64,000 nucleotides of DNA from Streptomyces sp. NBC_01707 (GCF_041438805.1 NZ_CP109190.1:8122001-8186000), one strand, 5' to 3'. Positions 17,397 through 26,697 are shown, counted from the first letter of the stretch. Notes: a model not told the origin generated them from the letters alone. Translations and numbers: made by a program.

Positions 17397-18572
17397 ATGC
17401 CCAAGACGGCATATGTGCGCACCAAGCCGCACCTCAACATCGGCACCATGGGCCACGTCGACCACGGCAAGACCACCCTGACGGCGGCCATCACCAAGGT
17501 CCTCAGCGACCGTGCCGGCACCAGCACCTCGTACGTCTCGTTCGACCGGATCGACCGGGCGCCCGAGGAGGTGCAGCGCGGCATCACCATCAACATCGCG
17601 CACGTCGAGTACGAGACCGACACCCGCCACTACGCGCACGTCGACATGCCCGGCCATGCCGACTACGTCAAGAACATGGTCACCGGCGCCGCGCAGCTCG
17701 ACGGGGCGATCCTCGTCGTGTCGGCGGTCGACGGGATCATGCCGCAGACCGCCGAACACGTCCTGCTCGCCCGTCAGGTCGGCGTCGACCACATCGTCGT
17801 CGCTCTCAACAAGGCCGACGCGGGGGACCCCGAGCTGGCGGACCTGGTCGAGCTGGAGGTCCGCGAGCTGCTCTCCGCGCACGGCTACGGTGGCGACGGC
17901 GTCCCCGTCGTCCGGGTGTCGGGTCTCAAGGCGCTGGCCGGCGACCCGCGCTGGACCGCGTCCGTCGAGGCGCTGCTGGACGCCGTCGACACGTACGTAC
18001 CGATGCCGGTGCGCTACACCGACGCACCGTTCCTGCTGCCCGTGGAGAACGTCCTGACCATCACCGGCCGGGGCACGGTCGTCACCGGGGCGGTCGAGCG
18101 CGGCACCGTCCGTGTCGGCGACCGGGTGTCCGTGCTCGGGGCGGACATCGAGACGGTCGTCACCGGTCTGGAGACCTTCGGGAAGCCGATGGAGTCCGCG
18201 CAGGCAGGCGACAACGTGGCGCTGCTCGTGCGCGGGGTGGAGCGTGACCGGGTCCGCCGCGGCCATGTGGTGGCAGCGCCCGGCAGCGTGACGCCGAGCC
18301 GTCGCTTCACCGCGCAGGTGTACATCCTGTCGGCGCGGGAAGGCGGCCGGACCACACCGGTGGCCACCGGCTACCGGCCGCAGTTCTACATCCGTACCGC
18401 GGACGTGGTCGGCGACATCGACCTCGGCGAAGCGGCAGTGGCTCGCCCCGGCGACACGGTCACCATGACCGTCGAGCTGGGCCGTGACACACCGTTGGAG
18501 TCCGGCCTCGGCTTCGCGATCCGGGAGGGTGGCCGCACGGTCGGCGCGGGCACCGTGACCGCCTTGCTCTGA
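17397..18572 (+). CDS. tuf3: Divergent second elongation factor Tu (Tuf3 type)
   Basis: A 391-residue EF-Tu delivering aminoacyl-tRNA to the ribosome. Domain 1 has GHVDHGKT (19-26), RGITI (61-65), DMPGH (83-87) and NKAD (138-141). Domains 2 and 3 are complete to [10 protein letters not shown]. Against the housekeeping Streptomyces EF-Tu, recalled from memory, it is several residues shorter, has Met instead of Cys in DCPGH, and GGRTTPVA where GGRHTPFF is usual. S. coelicolor tuf3, a dispensable EF-Tu reported to be under positive stringent control, is the closest described type. GAAGGAA lies before the ATG. It is transcribed alone, away from the str ribosomal operon. Confidence 0.93.
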   Translation: MPKTAYVRTKPHLNIGTMGHVDHGKTTLTAAITKVLSDRAGTSTSYVSFDRIDRAPEEVQRGITINIAHVEYETDTRHYAHVDMPGHADYVKNMVTGAAQLDGAILVVSAVDGIMPQTAEHVLLARQVGVDHIVVALNKADAGDPELADLVELEVRELLSAHGYGGDGVPVVRVSGLKALAGDPRWTASVEALLDAVDTYVPMPVRYTDAPFLLPVENVLTITGRGTVVTGAVERGTVRVGDRVSVLGADIETVVTGLETFGKPMESAQAGDNVALLVRGVERDRVRRGHVVAAPGSVTPSRRFTAQVYILSAREGGRTTPVATGYRPQFYIRTADVVGDIDLGEAAVARPGDTVTMTVELGRDTPLESGLGFAIREGGRTVGAGTVTALL

Positions 18573-18649
18573 TCCGTACCCGGCCATGCGACGGACCTGT
18601 CTCCCGTGCCCAGGGAGGCGGGTCCGTTGCCATGCGCAAGACTGACGGC

Positions 18650-19495
18650 ATGGCAGACATTGCACTGGTGCTGGGAGCCGGGGGCGTCACCGGAAGCGCC
18701 TGGGAGACCGGGATCCTGTACGGACTGGCCGAGGCAGGTGTGGACCTGTCCACCGCCGACCTCATCATCGGCAGCTCCGCCGGGGCCGTCGTCGGCGCCC
18801 AGCTCGCCTCCGGACTGCTCGGCCTCCCGGAACTGTACGCCCGCCAGCTCGCCGATCCGCAGGGCGAGACCGGCGGCAGGCTCGGCACGGCCACCCTCAT
18901 GCGCTACGCGCGGGCCGTGCTGACCGCGGGCACCCCCGAGGCGTACGGGCAGAAGCTTGCCCGGATGGCGCGGGAGGCCCGTACCGGAATCACCGCGGCC
19001 GATCGGCGGGCTCTGATCGCAAGCCGGCTCCTGACGCCCGAGTGGCCCGAGCGGCGGCTGCACATCACCGCCGTCCAAGCGGCCACCGGGGAACTCCACA
19101 CGTTCGACAGGGACAGCGGCGTCCCACTCGCGGATGCCGTCACCGCCAGCTGCGCCGTTCCCGCCGTCTGGCCGGTCGCCACCATCGACGGCCAGGACTG
19201 GATCGACGGCGGGGTCTACTCCCCGGCCAACGCCCATCTCGCGGCCGGATGCGAGCGCGTCGTCGTCATCGCACCGACGGCCAGTGGCAACAAGGTGATC
19301 GTCTCGCCCCGGTCCCAGGCCACCGACCTCGAAGCGAGGGGCGCCCGGGTCGCCGTCATCACCCCGGACGCGGCCGCCAGGAAGGCCTTCGGCCGCAACC
19401 CCCTCGACCCGAGCCGCCGGGCGGCCGCCGCACGAGCCGGACTCGCCCAGTCCGCGACGTACACCGAGAAGGTCGCCGCGGTTCTGAACGGCTGA
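18650..19495 (+). CDS. Patatin-like phospholipase/esterase
   Basis: A 281-residue Ser-Asp dyad hydrolase. The oxyanion loop LGAGGVTG is at residues 8-15, the nucleophile elbow GSSAG is at 41-45 (Ser43), and the catalytic Asp lies in DGG at 186-188. The substrate is probably a lipid ester. The ATG at 18650 is preferred because AAGACT lies six bases before it, the pattern of a leaderless start; an in-frame ATG at 18632 would add six residues. It is followed closely by the spermidine-synthase-like gene. Confidence 0.88.
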   Translation: MADIALVLGAGGVTGSAWETGILYGLAEAGVDLSTADLIIGSSAGAVVGAQLASGLLGLPELYARQLADPQGETGGRLGTATLMRYARAVLTAGTPEAYGQKLARMAREARTGITAADRRALIASRLLTPEWPERRLHITAVQAATGELHTFDRDSGVPLADAVTASCAVPAVWPVATIDGQDWIDGGVYSPANAHLAAGCERVVVIAPTASGNKVIVSPRSQATDLEARGARVAVITPDAAARKAFGRNPLDPSRRAAAARAGLAQSATYTEKVAAVLNG

Positions 19496-19517
19496 ACCCG
19501 CACCTCACAATGGACGG

Positions 19518-20363
19518 GTGAACGAGCCGATACCTGTGATCCGGGACGTGGATCAGGGCACCGCCAGACTGCTTCCCGATGTGGACCGGGACCGGGCCTG
19601 GCTGCTCACCGTCGACGGCGCACCCCAGTCCTACGTCGACCTCGACGATCCGGCCCACGTGGAGTTCGAGTACGCGCGACGGCTCGCCCATGTCCTGGAC
19701 TGCGCCGGGGAGCCGGACGCGCCCCTCGACGTACTCCATCTCGGCGGTGGCGCACTCACCCTGCCCCGCTATGTCGCCGCGACCCGGCCGGGCTCCCGGC
19801 AGATCGTCGCCGAGGCCGACCGCGGCCTCCTGGACCTGGTCACCGAGCAGCTGCCGGTCCCCGACGGCAGCGGGGTCACCGTGCACGCCACGGACGCCCG
19901 CGGTCTGCTGGAGGAGACGCCGGCCGGGTCCGTGGACGTGCTGATCGCGGATGTCTTCGGCGGCTCACGGGTGCCCGCGCACCTCACCTCGGTCGAGTAC
20001 GCGAAGGCGGCCGGGCGGGCGCTCAGGGACGACGGCGTCTATGCCGCGAACCTCGCCGACAGCGCGCCCTTCGGCTTCCTCCGGTCGCAGCTCGCCAACT
20101 TCGCGGCCGTCTTCGACGAGCTCGCTGTGATCGCCGAACCGGCGGTGCTGCGCGGCCGGCGCTTCGGGAACGTCGTCCTGGTCGCCTCCCGCAGCCCCTT
20201 CGACATCGCGACCCTGGCCCGTCGCTGCGCGGCCGACGCCTTCCCGGCCCGGGTCGAGCACGGCGCCGCGCTGGACCGGCTCATCGGCGCGGCCCGGCCG
20301 GTCGGGGACGCGGACGCGGTGCCCTCACCCGAGCCGCCCGACGGCGCCTTCAGCATCGGCTGA
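19518..20363 (+). CDS. Spermidine synthase-like Rossmann methyltransferase-fold protein
   Basis: A 281-residue protein with the SpeE-type fold: VLHLGGGALTLPRY (motif I), a VEAD-like acid in IVAEADRGL, and VDVLIADVFGGSRVP where spermidine synthases have DVIIVDxxDP. The actinobacterial members lack the N-terminal membrane part and their substrates are uncertain, so aminopropyltransferase activity is only inferred. The GTG at 19518 sits six bases after CACAAT, so a leaderless message is likely. The 3' end overlaps the convergent MFS gene by 39 bases. Confidence 0.85.
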   Translation: MNEPIPVIRDVDQGTARLLPDVDRDRAWLLTVDGAPQSYVDLDDPAHVEFEYARRLAHVLDCAGEPDAPLDVLHLGGGALTLPRYVAATRPGSRQIVAEADRGLLDLVTEQLPVPDGSGVTVHATDARGLLEETPAGSVDVLIADVFGGSRVPAHLTSVEYAKAAGRALRDDGVYAANLADSAPFGFLRSQLANFAAVFDELAVIAEPAVLRGRRFGNVVLVASRSPFDIATLARRCAADAFPARVEHGAALDRLIGAARPVGDADAVPSPEPPDGAFSIG

Positions 20364-21650
20364 CGGTGCCTTCCCGGCCGCGGCGGACGGCCCCGCGGCC
20401 ACCGGCACCGTGGCGGCCTTCCGGCGGGTGAGGTTGCGTACGTCGGGTACGAACAGCACGGCACCCGTGACCAGCACGATCAGCACGGCGCAGCCCCAGA
20501 GCGCCTGACCCCGTCCGACCAGGTCCTCCACCGGACCGGCGACCGCGGTGGACAGCGGCAGCATCGCCACCGATCCGAACCAGTCGTACGCCGAGACCCG
20601 CGACAGCTTCTCCTCCGGGATCTCCTGGTGCATGGCCGTCATCCAGGAGACCCCGAACACCTCGATGGCGACGCCGCTGACGAACATCACCGCGCTGAGC
20701 CCGGCCACCGGCAGCGGTACCGCGAGCGCTGCCGACGGCAGGGCCAGCGGGAAGACGCAGAGCGTCCCGGCGAGCAGCAGCCGCCGGGGCTTCCAGCGCA
20801 TCATCAGCAGCGCCCCGCACAGCGTGCCGACCCCGAACGCGGCGAGTGCGAGACCCCAGGGGCGGGCGCCGCCGAGTTCGTCCCTGGCGACCAGCGGCCC
20901 GTACACCGACTCGGCGGCCCCGACCACCGCCACCACCACCGAGAACTGCGCCACGATGGACCACAGCCAGGGGCGGCCGATGAACTCCTGCCAGCCTTCG
21001 CGCAGATCCGAGAGCAGCCCCCCGCCCGGTGCGCGCGACGGGATGTGAGCGACATCGAGGAAGGCGCGCAGCGCACCGGCCACCGCGAACGCCGCCGCGT
21101 CGACGGCCAGGACCCAGCCCGGGTTCATCGCCGCGATCATGGCACCACCGAGCGCCGCACCACCGATCGCGGCGCCGTGCATCGACATCCGGAAGAGAGC
21201 GAAGGCGCGGCTCGCCTGCTCGCCGCTGACGCTGGACATCAGCATGCCCTCGGCCGCCGGGTTGAAGAACGCCTGCCCGGTGCCGCACGCCGCGGTGAGC
21301 ACCATCATCTGCCACAGCTTCGGATCGCCGGCCAGGACCAGCCAGGCGAATGCGGCCTGCGAGACGCAGTTCAGGGCGTTCGCCGCGACCATCACACGGT
21401 GGCGCGGCAGCCGGTCGGCGATGGCGCCGCCGATGAGCAGGAAGACGACCAGGGGCGCGGTACGGGCAGCGGCGACCAGACCGACGTCGCCGCCGTCACC
21501 GCCCGACTCCAGAACGGCGAACGCCGCCGCGATCAACGCGCCATGGGTACCCAGGCCCGTGATGATCGCGGCGGCGGTCAGCAGACTGTAGTTGCGCCCT
21601 GCCCAGGCGGGGCGGCGCATGCGGGATGGAGGGACGGAAGCGGGAGTCAC
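20325..21650 (-). CDS. MFS transporter
   Basis: A 441-residue protein with about 12 hydrophobic segments and the loop 2-3 motif GGAIADRLPRHRVM. A helix 5 region with AIGGAALGGAMIA and large hydrophobic blocks fit drug-efflux-like MFS members (the enterobactin exporter/MFS_3 group). The GTG at 21650 is chosen because GATAGT lies six bases before it on the minus strand; the frame continues 14 codons upstream without a ribosome site. The Ala-rich C-terminal tail (about 25 residues) is probably cytoplasmic. Substrate unknown. Confidence 0.88.
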   Translation of the reverse strand: MTPASVPPSRMRRPAWAGRNYSLLTAAAIITGLGTHGALIAAAFAVLESGGDGGDVGLVAAARTAPLVVFLLIGGAIADRLPRHRVMVAANALNCVSQAAFAWLVLAGDPKLWQMMVLTAACGTGQAFFNPAAEGMLMSSVSGEQASRAFALFRMSMHGAAIGGAALGGAMIAAMNPGWVLAVDAAAFAVAGALRAFLDVAHIPSRAPGGGLLSDLREGWQEFIGRPWLWSIVAQFSVVVAVVGAAESVYGPLVARDELGGARPWGLALAAFGVGTLCGALLMMRWKPRRLLLAGTLCVFPLALPSAALAVPLPVAGLSAVMFVSGVAIEVFGVSWMTAMHQEIPEEKLSRVSAYDWFGSVAMLPLSTAVAGPVEDLVGRGQALWGCAVLIVLVTGAVLFVPDVRNLTRRKAATVPVAAGPSAAAGKAPSADAEGAVGRLG

Positions 21651-21744
21651 CAAGGGACTATCCCTGTCCGGACCCCGACCTGCCAAATGCACCGCCCAGG
21701 CAGTGCGCGGAGCGGATGTGGATCAGGAGCCGGTCAGACGTGCG

Positions 21745-22851
21745 TCAGGACTTGGTGACGTCCGTGAGCCGCAAGGTGCTGAGGATCTTCTGGATCGTGG
21801 TGTCCGGAAGTTCGCCCTCCACGTCCGCTCCGGCGTAGAGGATCCACGAGGAGTACTCACCGTTCTTGTTCTTGAAGGAGAACGCGATCGACTTGCCGTC
21901 GCTGTCGCACTTCTTCTTCTTGGTGACGCCGGGCGCGGTGGCCGTGACGACACTGCCGGTGACACCGGACTTGGTGGTGTACGCCTTGGGCTTGCCGATC
22001 TTGATGGTGCCCTTCGGCATGTGCTGCGCATAGGCGGCCCACACCCAGTTCGCGGCCTCGTTCGTCGCCGCCTCGTCGGTGCTCTTCGCACCCTGGGCGC
22101 CCTTGGTGCCGACACCGGCCAGGCTCATGTCCTCCTCGGTGCCGTCCTTGTCGGCATCGTCGACGCACCACTTGCTCTTGTAGTACGCCGGCGCGGAGAA
22201 GCCGACCGCGGGCGACCCGTCGCCCTTCTTGTCGTCCTCGAAGAAGGAGAATATTCCTGGAGCGGCGACCTCCCAGTCACCGGGCACGTCGAACTGGGTG
22301 CCCCACTTGGGGTTGGTGACGACCTTCCAGCCCGCGATGAGGGGCTTCGCGTCCCCGTCGGTGCCGCGCGGGTTCGCCTCGGGCGAGGACGCGCTGTCGG
22401 ACGGCTTCGGGGAGGACGACGACTTCCCGTCGTCGGCGACGTCCGTACCGCCCTTGTCGTCGTTCTTGTTCATCACCACGACACCGGTGACCACGGCGGC
22501 CACGACCACGGCGGTGGCCGCCACGATCGCGACGAGGGTCGTCGACTTCTTCTTGTTGTCGCCCGGCTGCGGCGCACCGGGCGGACCGGGAACCGCGTAC
22601 TGCGGCACGGTCGGCTGCTGGTACGGGTTCGGCTGCGGAAATCCCGGCTGCCCCTGCTGCGGATAACCCGGTTGCTGCCCCTGCTGCGGGTAACCGGGCC
22701 GGCCCTGCTCCGGGTAACCCGGCTGGCCCTGCTGCTGATATCCCGGCTGCTGATAGGGATTCGGCTGCTGGTACCCCGGCTGCTGGTACGGGTTCTGACT
22801 CTGGTCCTGCGGGTTCTGCTCGCCCCCGGGCGGCTGCTGTCCTGGCCACAT
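21745..22851 (-). CDS. Membrane-anchored protein with Pro/Gln/Tyr repeats
   Basis: A 368-residue protein. Residues 1-95 are a low-complexity cytoplasmic region built from repeats such as NPYQQPGYQQ and PGYPQQGQ. KKKSTTL then leads into one membrane segment (about 104-125), followed by an acidic/Ser-rich linker and an extracellular domain of about 200 residues with several Cys (WCVDDADKDG, KKKCDSDG). The layout is common in Streptomyces exported proteins of unknown function. The N-terminal repeats could mediate condensation or protein contacts, but this is inference. Confidence 0.82.
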   Translation of the reverse strand: MWPGQQPPGGEQNPQDQSQNPYQQPGYQQPNPYQQPGYQQQGQPGYPEQGRPGYPQQGQQPGYPQQGQPGFPQPNPYQQPTVPQYAVPGPPGAPQPGDNKKKSTTLVAIVAATAVVVAAVVTGVVVMNKNDDKGGTDVADDGKSSSSPKPSDSASSPEANPRGTDGDAKPLIAGWKVVTNPKWGTQFDVPGDWEVAAPGIFSFFEDDKKGDGSPAVGFSAPAYYKSKWCVDDADKDGTEEDMSLAGVGTKGAQGAKSTDEAATNEAANWVWAAYAQHMPKGTIKIGKPKAYTTKSGVTGSVVTATAPGVTKKKKCDSDGKSIAFSFKNKNGEYSSWILYAGADVEGELPDTTIQKILSTLRLTDVTKS

Positions 22852-22966
22852 GGCCAGTAACGATAGAGGGGCGGCGGCCGGTCGGCTACGGCCGCCCCCG
22901 CGAGGGAACGGTCAATGCGGCCGCCATGTGGTCGTCTTGAGAGGAACGGGTATGGTCAAACGGTTC

Positions 22967-22978
22967 TACTCGTGAGTA
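22967..22978. promoter_or_regulatory. Palindrome at the thioesterase promoter
   Basis: TACTCGTGAGTA: perfect TACTC/GAGTA arms, overlapping the TAACAT -10 (22977-22982) of the leaderless thioesterase gene. Motifs of this TACTC-N2-GAGTA shape are recognised by TetR-type regulators of acyl-CoA genes in actinobacteria, so fatty-acid-linked control is a reasonable guess. Confidence 0.55.
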
Positions 22979-22989
22979 ACATTCGGCCC

Positions 22990-23442
22990 ATGAGCGCTGA
23001 ACAGATGACAGTCGGAGAGATGCTCGTCGCCACCGTTCCGATGGCCAGGACCCTCAATCTGGAGTTCCTCGAGACGACCGCGGAGCGTGCGGTCGTCCGT
23101 ATGCCCGATCAGGCGGACTACCACAACCACGTCGGCGGACCGCACGCCGGAGCGATGTTCACGCTCGCCGAGTCGGCGAGCGGCGCGATCGTCATCGCCG
23201 CCTTCGGCGACCAGATGTCCCGCGCCGTACCGCTCGCCGTGAAGGCGGAGATCGGCTACAAGAAGCTGGCGATGGGTGTCGTCACCGCGACCGCGACCCT
23301 GGGCCGGCCGGTGGCGGACGTCGTCGCCGAACTCGACGAGGGCAAGCGCCCCGAATTCCCCGTCACCATCGAGATCCAGCGCGCGGACGGCGCCGTGACC
23401 GGTGAGATGACCGTCGTCTGGACGCTCCGCCCGAACGCCTGA
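22990..23442 (+). CDS. Hotdog-fold thioesterase (DUF4442/PaaI-like)
   Basis: A 150-residue single hotdog domain. NHVGGPHAGAMFTLAESASG carries the family HxGxxA-like turn and helix; the rest is predicted beta sheet ending in GEMTVVWTLRP. It probably hydrolyses an acyl-CoA thioester in the cytoplasm. The ATG at 22990 lies 7 bases after TAACAT (leaderless). The palindrome in its promoter suggests lipid-responsive regulation. A terminator hairpin follows. Confidence 0.85.
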   Translation: MSAEQMTVGEMLVATVPMARTLNLEFLETTAERAVVRMPDQADYHNHVGGPHAGAMFTLAESASGAIVIAAFGDQMSRAVPLAVKAEIGYKKLAMGVVTATATLGRPVADVVAELDEGKRPEFPVTIEIQRADGAVTGEMTVVWTLRPNA

Positions 23443-23461
23443 GGACCGCACCGTCCGACCT

Positions 23462-23498
23462 GGGCCGTCCCACCCCTGACAAGGGCGCGGGGCGGCCC
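23462..23498 (+). terminator. Hairpin terminator after thioesterase gene
   Basis: Stem GGGCCGTCCC / GGGGCGGCCC (10 pairs, one G-U) with a 17-base loop, 19 bases after the stop. Confidence 0.7.
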
Positions 23499-23594
23499 TT
23501 CGCGCTGTCCGGGCGGGTGGTGGGACGGGTAGGCTGCCCGCGGTACGCCGAGTTGCCGGCGGGCGACAGCACATCAGCACGGGAGGAACCGGCG

Positions 23595-24254
23595 TTGCAC
23601 ATCCAGGAGTGGCTGGAGACAGTCCCCGCGGTCAGCGTGTACGTCCTGGTGGGCGTCGTCATCGGTCTGGAGAGCCTGGGCATTCCGCTGCCCGGTGAGA
23701 TCGTCCTCGTCAGTGCGGCGCTGCTGGCCGCCGGGCACAGCGGCATCAATCCGGTGATCCTCGGCGCCTGCGCTTCCGCCGGAGCGATCATCGGGGACTC
23801 GATCGGGTACGCCATCGGGCGCAGGGGCGGCCGGCCGCTGCTCGCCTGGCTCGGCGGGAGGTTCCCCAAGCACTTCGGTGCGAACCAGATCGCCATGGCG
23901 GAGCGGTCGTTCCAGAAGTGGGGCATGTGGGCGGTGTTCTTCGGCCGCTTCGTCGCACTGCTGCGTATCTTCGCCGGACCGCTGGCCGGCGTCCTGCGGA
24001 TGCCGTACTGGAAGTTCCTGATCGCCAATGTGCTCGGCGGCATCGTCTGGGCGGGCGGCACCACAGCCGTCATCTACTCGGTGGGGGTCGTCGCCGAGGC
24101 CTGGCTGAAGCGTTTCTCCTGGCTCGGACTGGTGGTCGCGGTGCTGATCGGGCTGACCTCGATGCTGGTCCTCAAGAGCCGCGCCAAGAAGGCGGCGGCG
24201 CAGTCCGGGCAGCACACCGCAGCCGAGGCGGAAGCGGTGTCGGCGGCGGACTGA
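23595..24254 (+). CDS. DedA-family membrane protein
   Basis: A 219-residue protein. The N-terminal membrane segment ends in ESLGIPLPGE, the E-x3-P-x-PGE motif of DedA proteins. GDSIGYAIGRRGG and FFGRFVALLRIFAGPLAGVLRMPYWKF (the conserved Arg-rich re-entrant motif) follow, then two more membrane segments. DedA proteins act as undecaprenyl-phosphate or phospholipid flippases or affect proton-motive force. The TTG at 23595 is chosen because GGAGG lies 8 bases before it and HIQEWLE is the usual beginning; upstream codons are not supported. Confidence 0.9.
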   Translation: MHIQEWLETVPAVSVYVLVGVVIGLESLGIPLPGEIVLVSAALLAAGHSGINPVILGACASAGAIIGDSIGYAIGRRGGRPLLAWLGGRFPKHFGANQIAMAERSFQKWGMWAVFFGRFVALLRIFAGPLAGVLRMPYWKFLIANVLGGIVWAGGTTAVIYSVGVVAEAWLKRFSWLGLVVAVLIGLTSMLVLKSRAKKAAAQSGQHTAAEAEAVSAAD

Positions 24255-24260
24255 GTTCGC

Positions 24261-24279
24261 CGGCCCGACGCTCGGGCCG
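24261..24279. terminator. Bidirectional hairpin terminator
   Basis: Perfect 8-base-pair stem CGGCCCGA / TCGGGCCG with loop CGC between two convergent genes, 6 bases after the dedA stop and 16 bases before the other gene's stop. Confidence 0.75.
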
Positions 24280-24295
24280 ACGGCTCGTGCGGTGC

Positions 24296-24826
24296 TCAGA
24301 CCTGGTGCGCCTGGCGGTGCGCCTTGGCCAGCTCGACGTAGCCCACCGCGTTGAACTTGATGCCTTCGAGCTCCTCCTCGGTCAGCTCGCGCTTGACCTT
24401 GGCCGGCACGCCCGCGACGAGCGAACCGGGCGGAACCCGCATCCCCTGCGGGACCAGCGCCTGAGCGGCGATCAGCGAACCGGCGCCGATGTGCGCCCCG
24501 TTGAGAACCGTGGCCCCCATGCCGACCAGGACATCGTCCTCGACGGTGCAGCCGTGCAGGACGGCGTTGTGGCCGACCGAGACGCGCTCGCCGACCGTGA
24601 CGGGGAATCCGGGATCGGCATGGACGCTGCAGTTGTCCTGGATGTTGCTGTCGGCGCCGATGGTGATGGGAGCGCAGTCGGCCCGCAGCACCGCCTGGTA
24701 CCAGGCGCTGGAGCCCGCGGCCATGGTGACCTCGCCGATCACGACGGACGTCGGCGCGGTGAAGGCCGCCACGTCGATGTCCGGATCGTGGCCGCCCATG
24801 CCCGTGATCAACGCCTGCTCTGCCAT
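24296..24826 (-). CDS. Gamma-carbonic anhydrase-like left-handed beta-helix protein
   Basis: A 176-residue hexapeptide-repeat protein. The three His expected to bind metal are at residues 69, 86 and 91 (SVHADPG, VGHNAVLHG), and LRADCAPITIG plus NIQDN are typical of the CaiE/YrdA/gamma-CA family. Many such proteins are annotated as acetyltransferase-like or gamma-CA-like, and carbonic anhydrase activity is not assured. An alpha-helix packs at the C-terminus. It converges with dedA, with a hairpin between them. Confidence 0.88.
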   Translation of the reverse strand: MAEQALITGMGGHDPDIDVAAFTAPTSVVIGEVTMAAGSSAWYQAVLRADCAPITIGADSNIQDNCSVHADPGFPVTVGERVSVGHNAVLHGCTVEDDVLVGMGATVLNGAHIGAGSLIAAQALVPQGMRVPPGSLVAGVPAKVKRELTEEELEGIKFNAVGYVELAKAHRQAHQV

Positions 24827-25005
24827 CGCCCGTTCCTCCGTGCTCCGGTTCGTTCGGCCGTGTGGTGCGGCCGCCGTTGTTCGATCGCCCTTGTTCGATC
24901 GAGCCAGGGGAACGGTATGCGACGGCCGTACCCCTGCCGTGGAGTGGGGTGAACATCACAGGACACCGCAGTGATCGTTCCGGCCGTGCCGACTACCGTG
25001 AGCGA

Positions 25006-25746
25006 GTGCCGAAGAACAGCAACACGTTCTCATCCCTCACCGCCTGGCGGCGCCGTGTCCTGTCCCGCGCCGTCCACCGCGGCTGGCGTGCGATCCAGGA
25101 AGCGGGCGCGATCACCGCGCAGCACCCGGGTGGGCTCCGTTTCGGCCGCATCGGCGAGGGGACCCGGCTGGCCTTCCCCCAGGGCACCGTCTTCGGTGAG
25201 CCCTGGATCGAGCTCGGCGGCCACTGCATCATCGGCGAGCAGGTCACCTTGACCGCCGGGCTGATGCCGGACCTGGACCTCGGCTCCGCGCCCATCCTGA
25301 CCCTGGGGGACGGTGTGGTGCTCGGCCGCGGCAGCCATGTCGTCGCCGACACCACGGTGACCATCGGCTCGAACACGTACTGCGGGCCGTACGTCTACAT
25401 CACGTCCACCAACCACAGCTACGACGATCCGCACGAGCCGGTCGGCAGACAGTGGCCACGCATGGAGCCGGTCGCCATCGGACCGGGGTGCTGGATCGGC
25501 ACCGGCGCGGTGATCCTGCCGGGGGCCCGGCTCGGCCGCAACGTGGTGGTCGCGGCAGGCGCGGTGGTACGCGGAGAGGTGCCCGACCACGCGGTGGTTG
25601 CCGGGGCGCCGGCGCGTGTCGTACGCAGCTGGGACCCGGTGAAGGGCTGGCAGCCGCCCCTGCGCACGCCCGCTCCGGTGCCGATCCCGGCCGATGTCAC
25701 GCCCGAACAGCTGCTGGCCGTCGCGGAACTCGAGGAAAGGCCCTGA
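25006..25746 (+). CDS. Hexapeptide acyltransferase (LbH, maltose/galactoside O-acetyltransferase-like)
   Basis: A 246-residue left-handed beta-helix enzyme. The catalytic His is expected in TSTNHSYDDPHEP, and the helix ends with IGPGCWIGTGAVILPGARLG and AGAVVRGEVPDHAVVAGAPARVV, the acetyl-CoA-binding coils of the WbbJ-like group. It probably O-acetylates a sugar or glycan. The GTG at 25006 follows TACCGT by six bases (leaderless). It converges with the EamA transporter gene 10 bases away. Confidence 0.85.
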   Translation: MPKNSNTFSSLTAWRRRVLSRAVHRGWRAIQEAGAITAQHPGGLRFGRIGEGTRLAFPQGTVFGEPWIELGGHCIIGEQVTLTAGLMPDLDLGSAPILTLGDGVVLGRGSHVVADTTVTIGSNTYCGPYVYITSTNHSYDDPHEPVGRQWPRMEPVAIGPGCWIGTGAVILPGARLGRNVVVAAGAVVRGEVPDHAVVAGAPARVVRSWDPVKGWQPPLRTPAPVPIPADVTPEQLLAVAELEERP

Positions 25747-25756
25747 GGCCGGCTTC

Positions 25757-26623
25757 CTACCCGGTGGCGAGAAGTACGGTTCCCACCAGGGCCAGCCCGG
25801 CCCCCGCCGCCTGCACCCCGCGCAGCCGTTCGCCCAGGACGCCGCGGGCGGCCAGGGCCGTCACCACCGGGTAGAGCGAGGCCAGGACGGCGGCCACGGT
25901 GACCGGGCCGTGCTGCGCGGCGATCGAGTAGGTGCCGTTGGCCGCGACATCGGCTAGACCGACGAATGCCAGGGCGGGCAGCCCAGCGAGCAGTACGGCC
26001 GCCCCGCCCTCCTCGGGCAGCGCGCGCGCCCCGCGCCGTACCGACACGTACAGCGCCGCGCCGCCCACCGCGATGTTGGTGAGGCGCTGCACGAAGAGCG
26101 CCAGGAACAGTCCGGTGACCGTCGTGGACGCCTCCGCGATCAGCGACATCACCGCCCCGAAGCCGAATGCGGCCACCAGTGTCAGCAGCACCGCCTGCCG
26201 CTGCACCGGGGCCCCGCGCAGCTCCGGTCCACCGGCCAGCACGATGCCCGCGATCGCGACACCGACCCCGGCGAGCTGGAGCAGCCCGGGCCGTTCGCCG
26301 ATGATCAGTCCGACACTCACCGGTACCGCGACGCCCAGCGAGCCGAGTGGTGAGACGACCCCCATGGGGCCGAGCGCGAGCGCCTTGTAGAAGCTCAGCA
26401 TGGCCACCGGCCCGACCGCACCGGCGGCCACGGCGAACCAGAGCTGATCGCCGGCCTCGCTCCAGCCCCCGGTGGCGATCACGACGATGCCCAGGACGAC
26501 CGCCGCGACGGTCTGCGAGGCGACGACCACGGTGAGCGCGGGCGTACGTCGGGTGAGCAGCCCGCCGCCGAAGTCGGCCAGCCCCCACAGCAGGCTGGTG
26601 GCCAGGGCGAACAGTGCTGTCAT
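25757..26623 (-). CDS. EamA/DMT-superfamily transporter
   Basis: A 288-residue protein with ten hydrophobic segments in two EamA repeats (LLWGLADFGGGLL at the start of repeat 1; VGLADVAANGTYSIAAQHGPVT in repeat 2). It is likely an exporter of amino acids or other metabolites. The ATG at 26623 is the natural start; the open frame extends about 100 codons across the promoter and into the divergent regulator gene, which is an artefact. Divergent arrangement with an XRE-cupin regulator points to a regulator-exporter pair. Confidence 0.9.
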   Translation of the reverse strand: MTALFALATSLLWGLADFGGGLLTRRTPALTVVVASQTVAAVVLGIVVIATGGWSEAGDQLWFAVAAGAVGPVAMLSFYKALALGPMGVVSPLGSLGVAVPVSVGLIIGERPGLLQLAGVGVAIAGIVLAGGPELRGAPVQRQAVLLTLVAAFGFGAVMSLIAEASTTVTGLFLALFVQRLTNIAVGGAALYVSVRRGARALPEEGGAAVLLAGLPALAFVGLADVAANGTYSIAAQHGPVTVAAVLASLYPVVTALAARGVLGERLRGVQAAGAGLALVGTVLLATG

Positions 26624-26697
26624 CGGCAGGCCTCGCAGTACAGTGCGGTGAACGGTTGGGTGCACCACACCGTAGTGCAGTATTTTTGACTCTGTCA

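Noticed and set aside
21745..22851. Plus-strand 422-codon frame over the PQ-rich protein
   Set aside because: It gives a repetitive Leu/Arg-rich translation of the antisense of the PGYQQ repeats.
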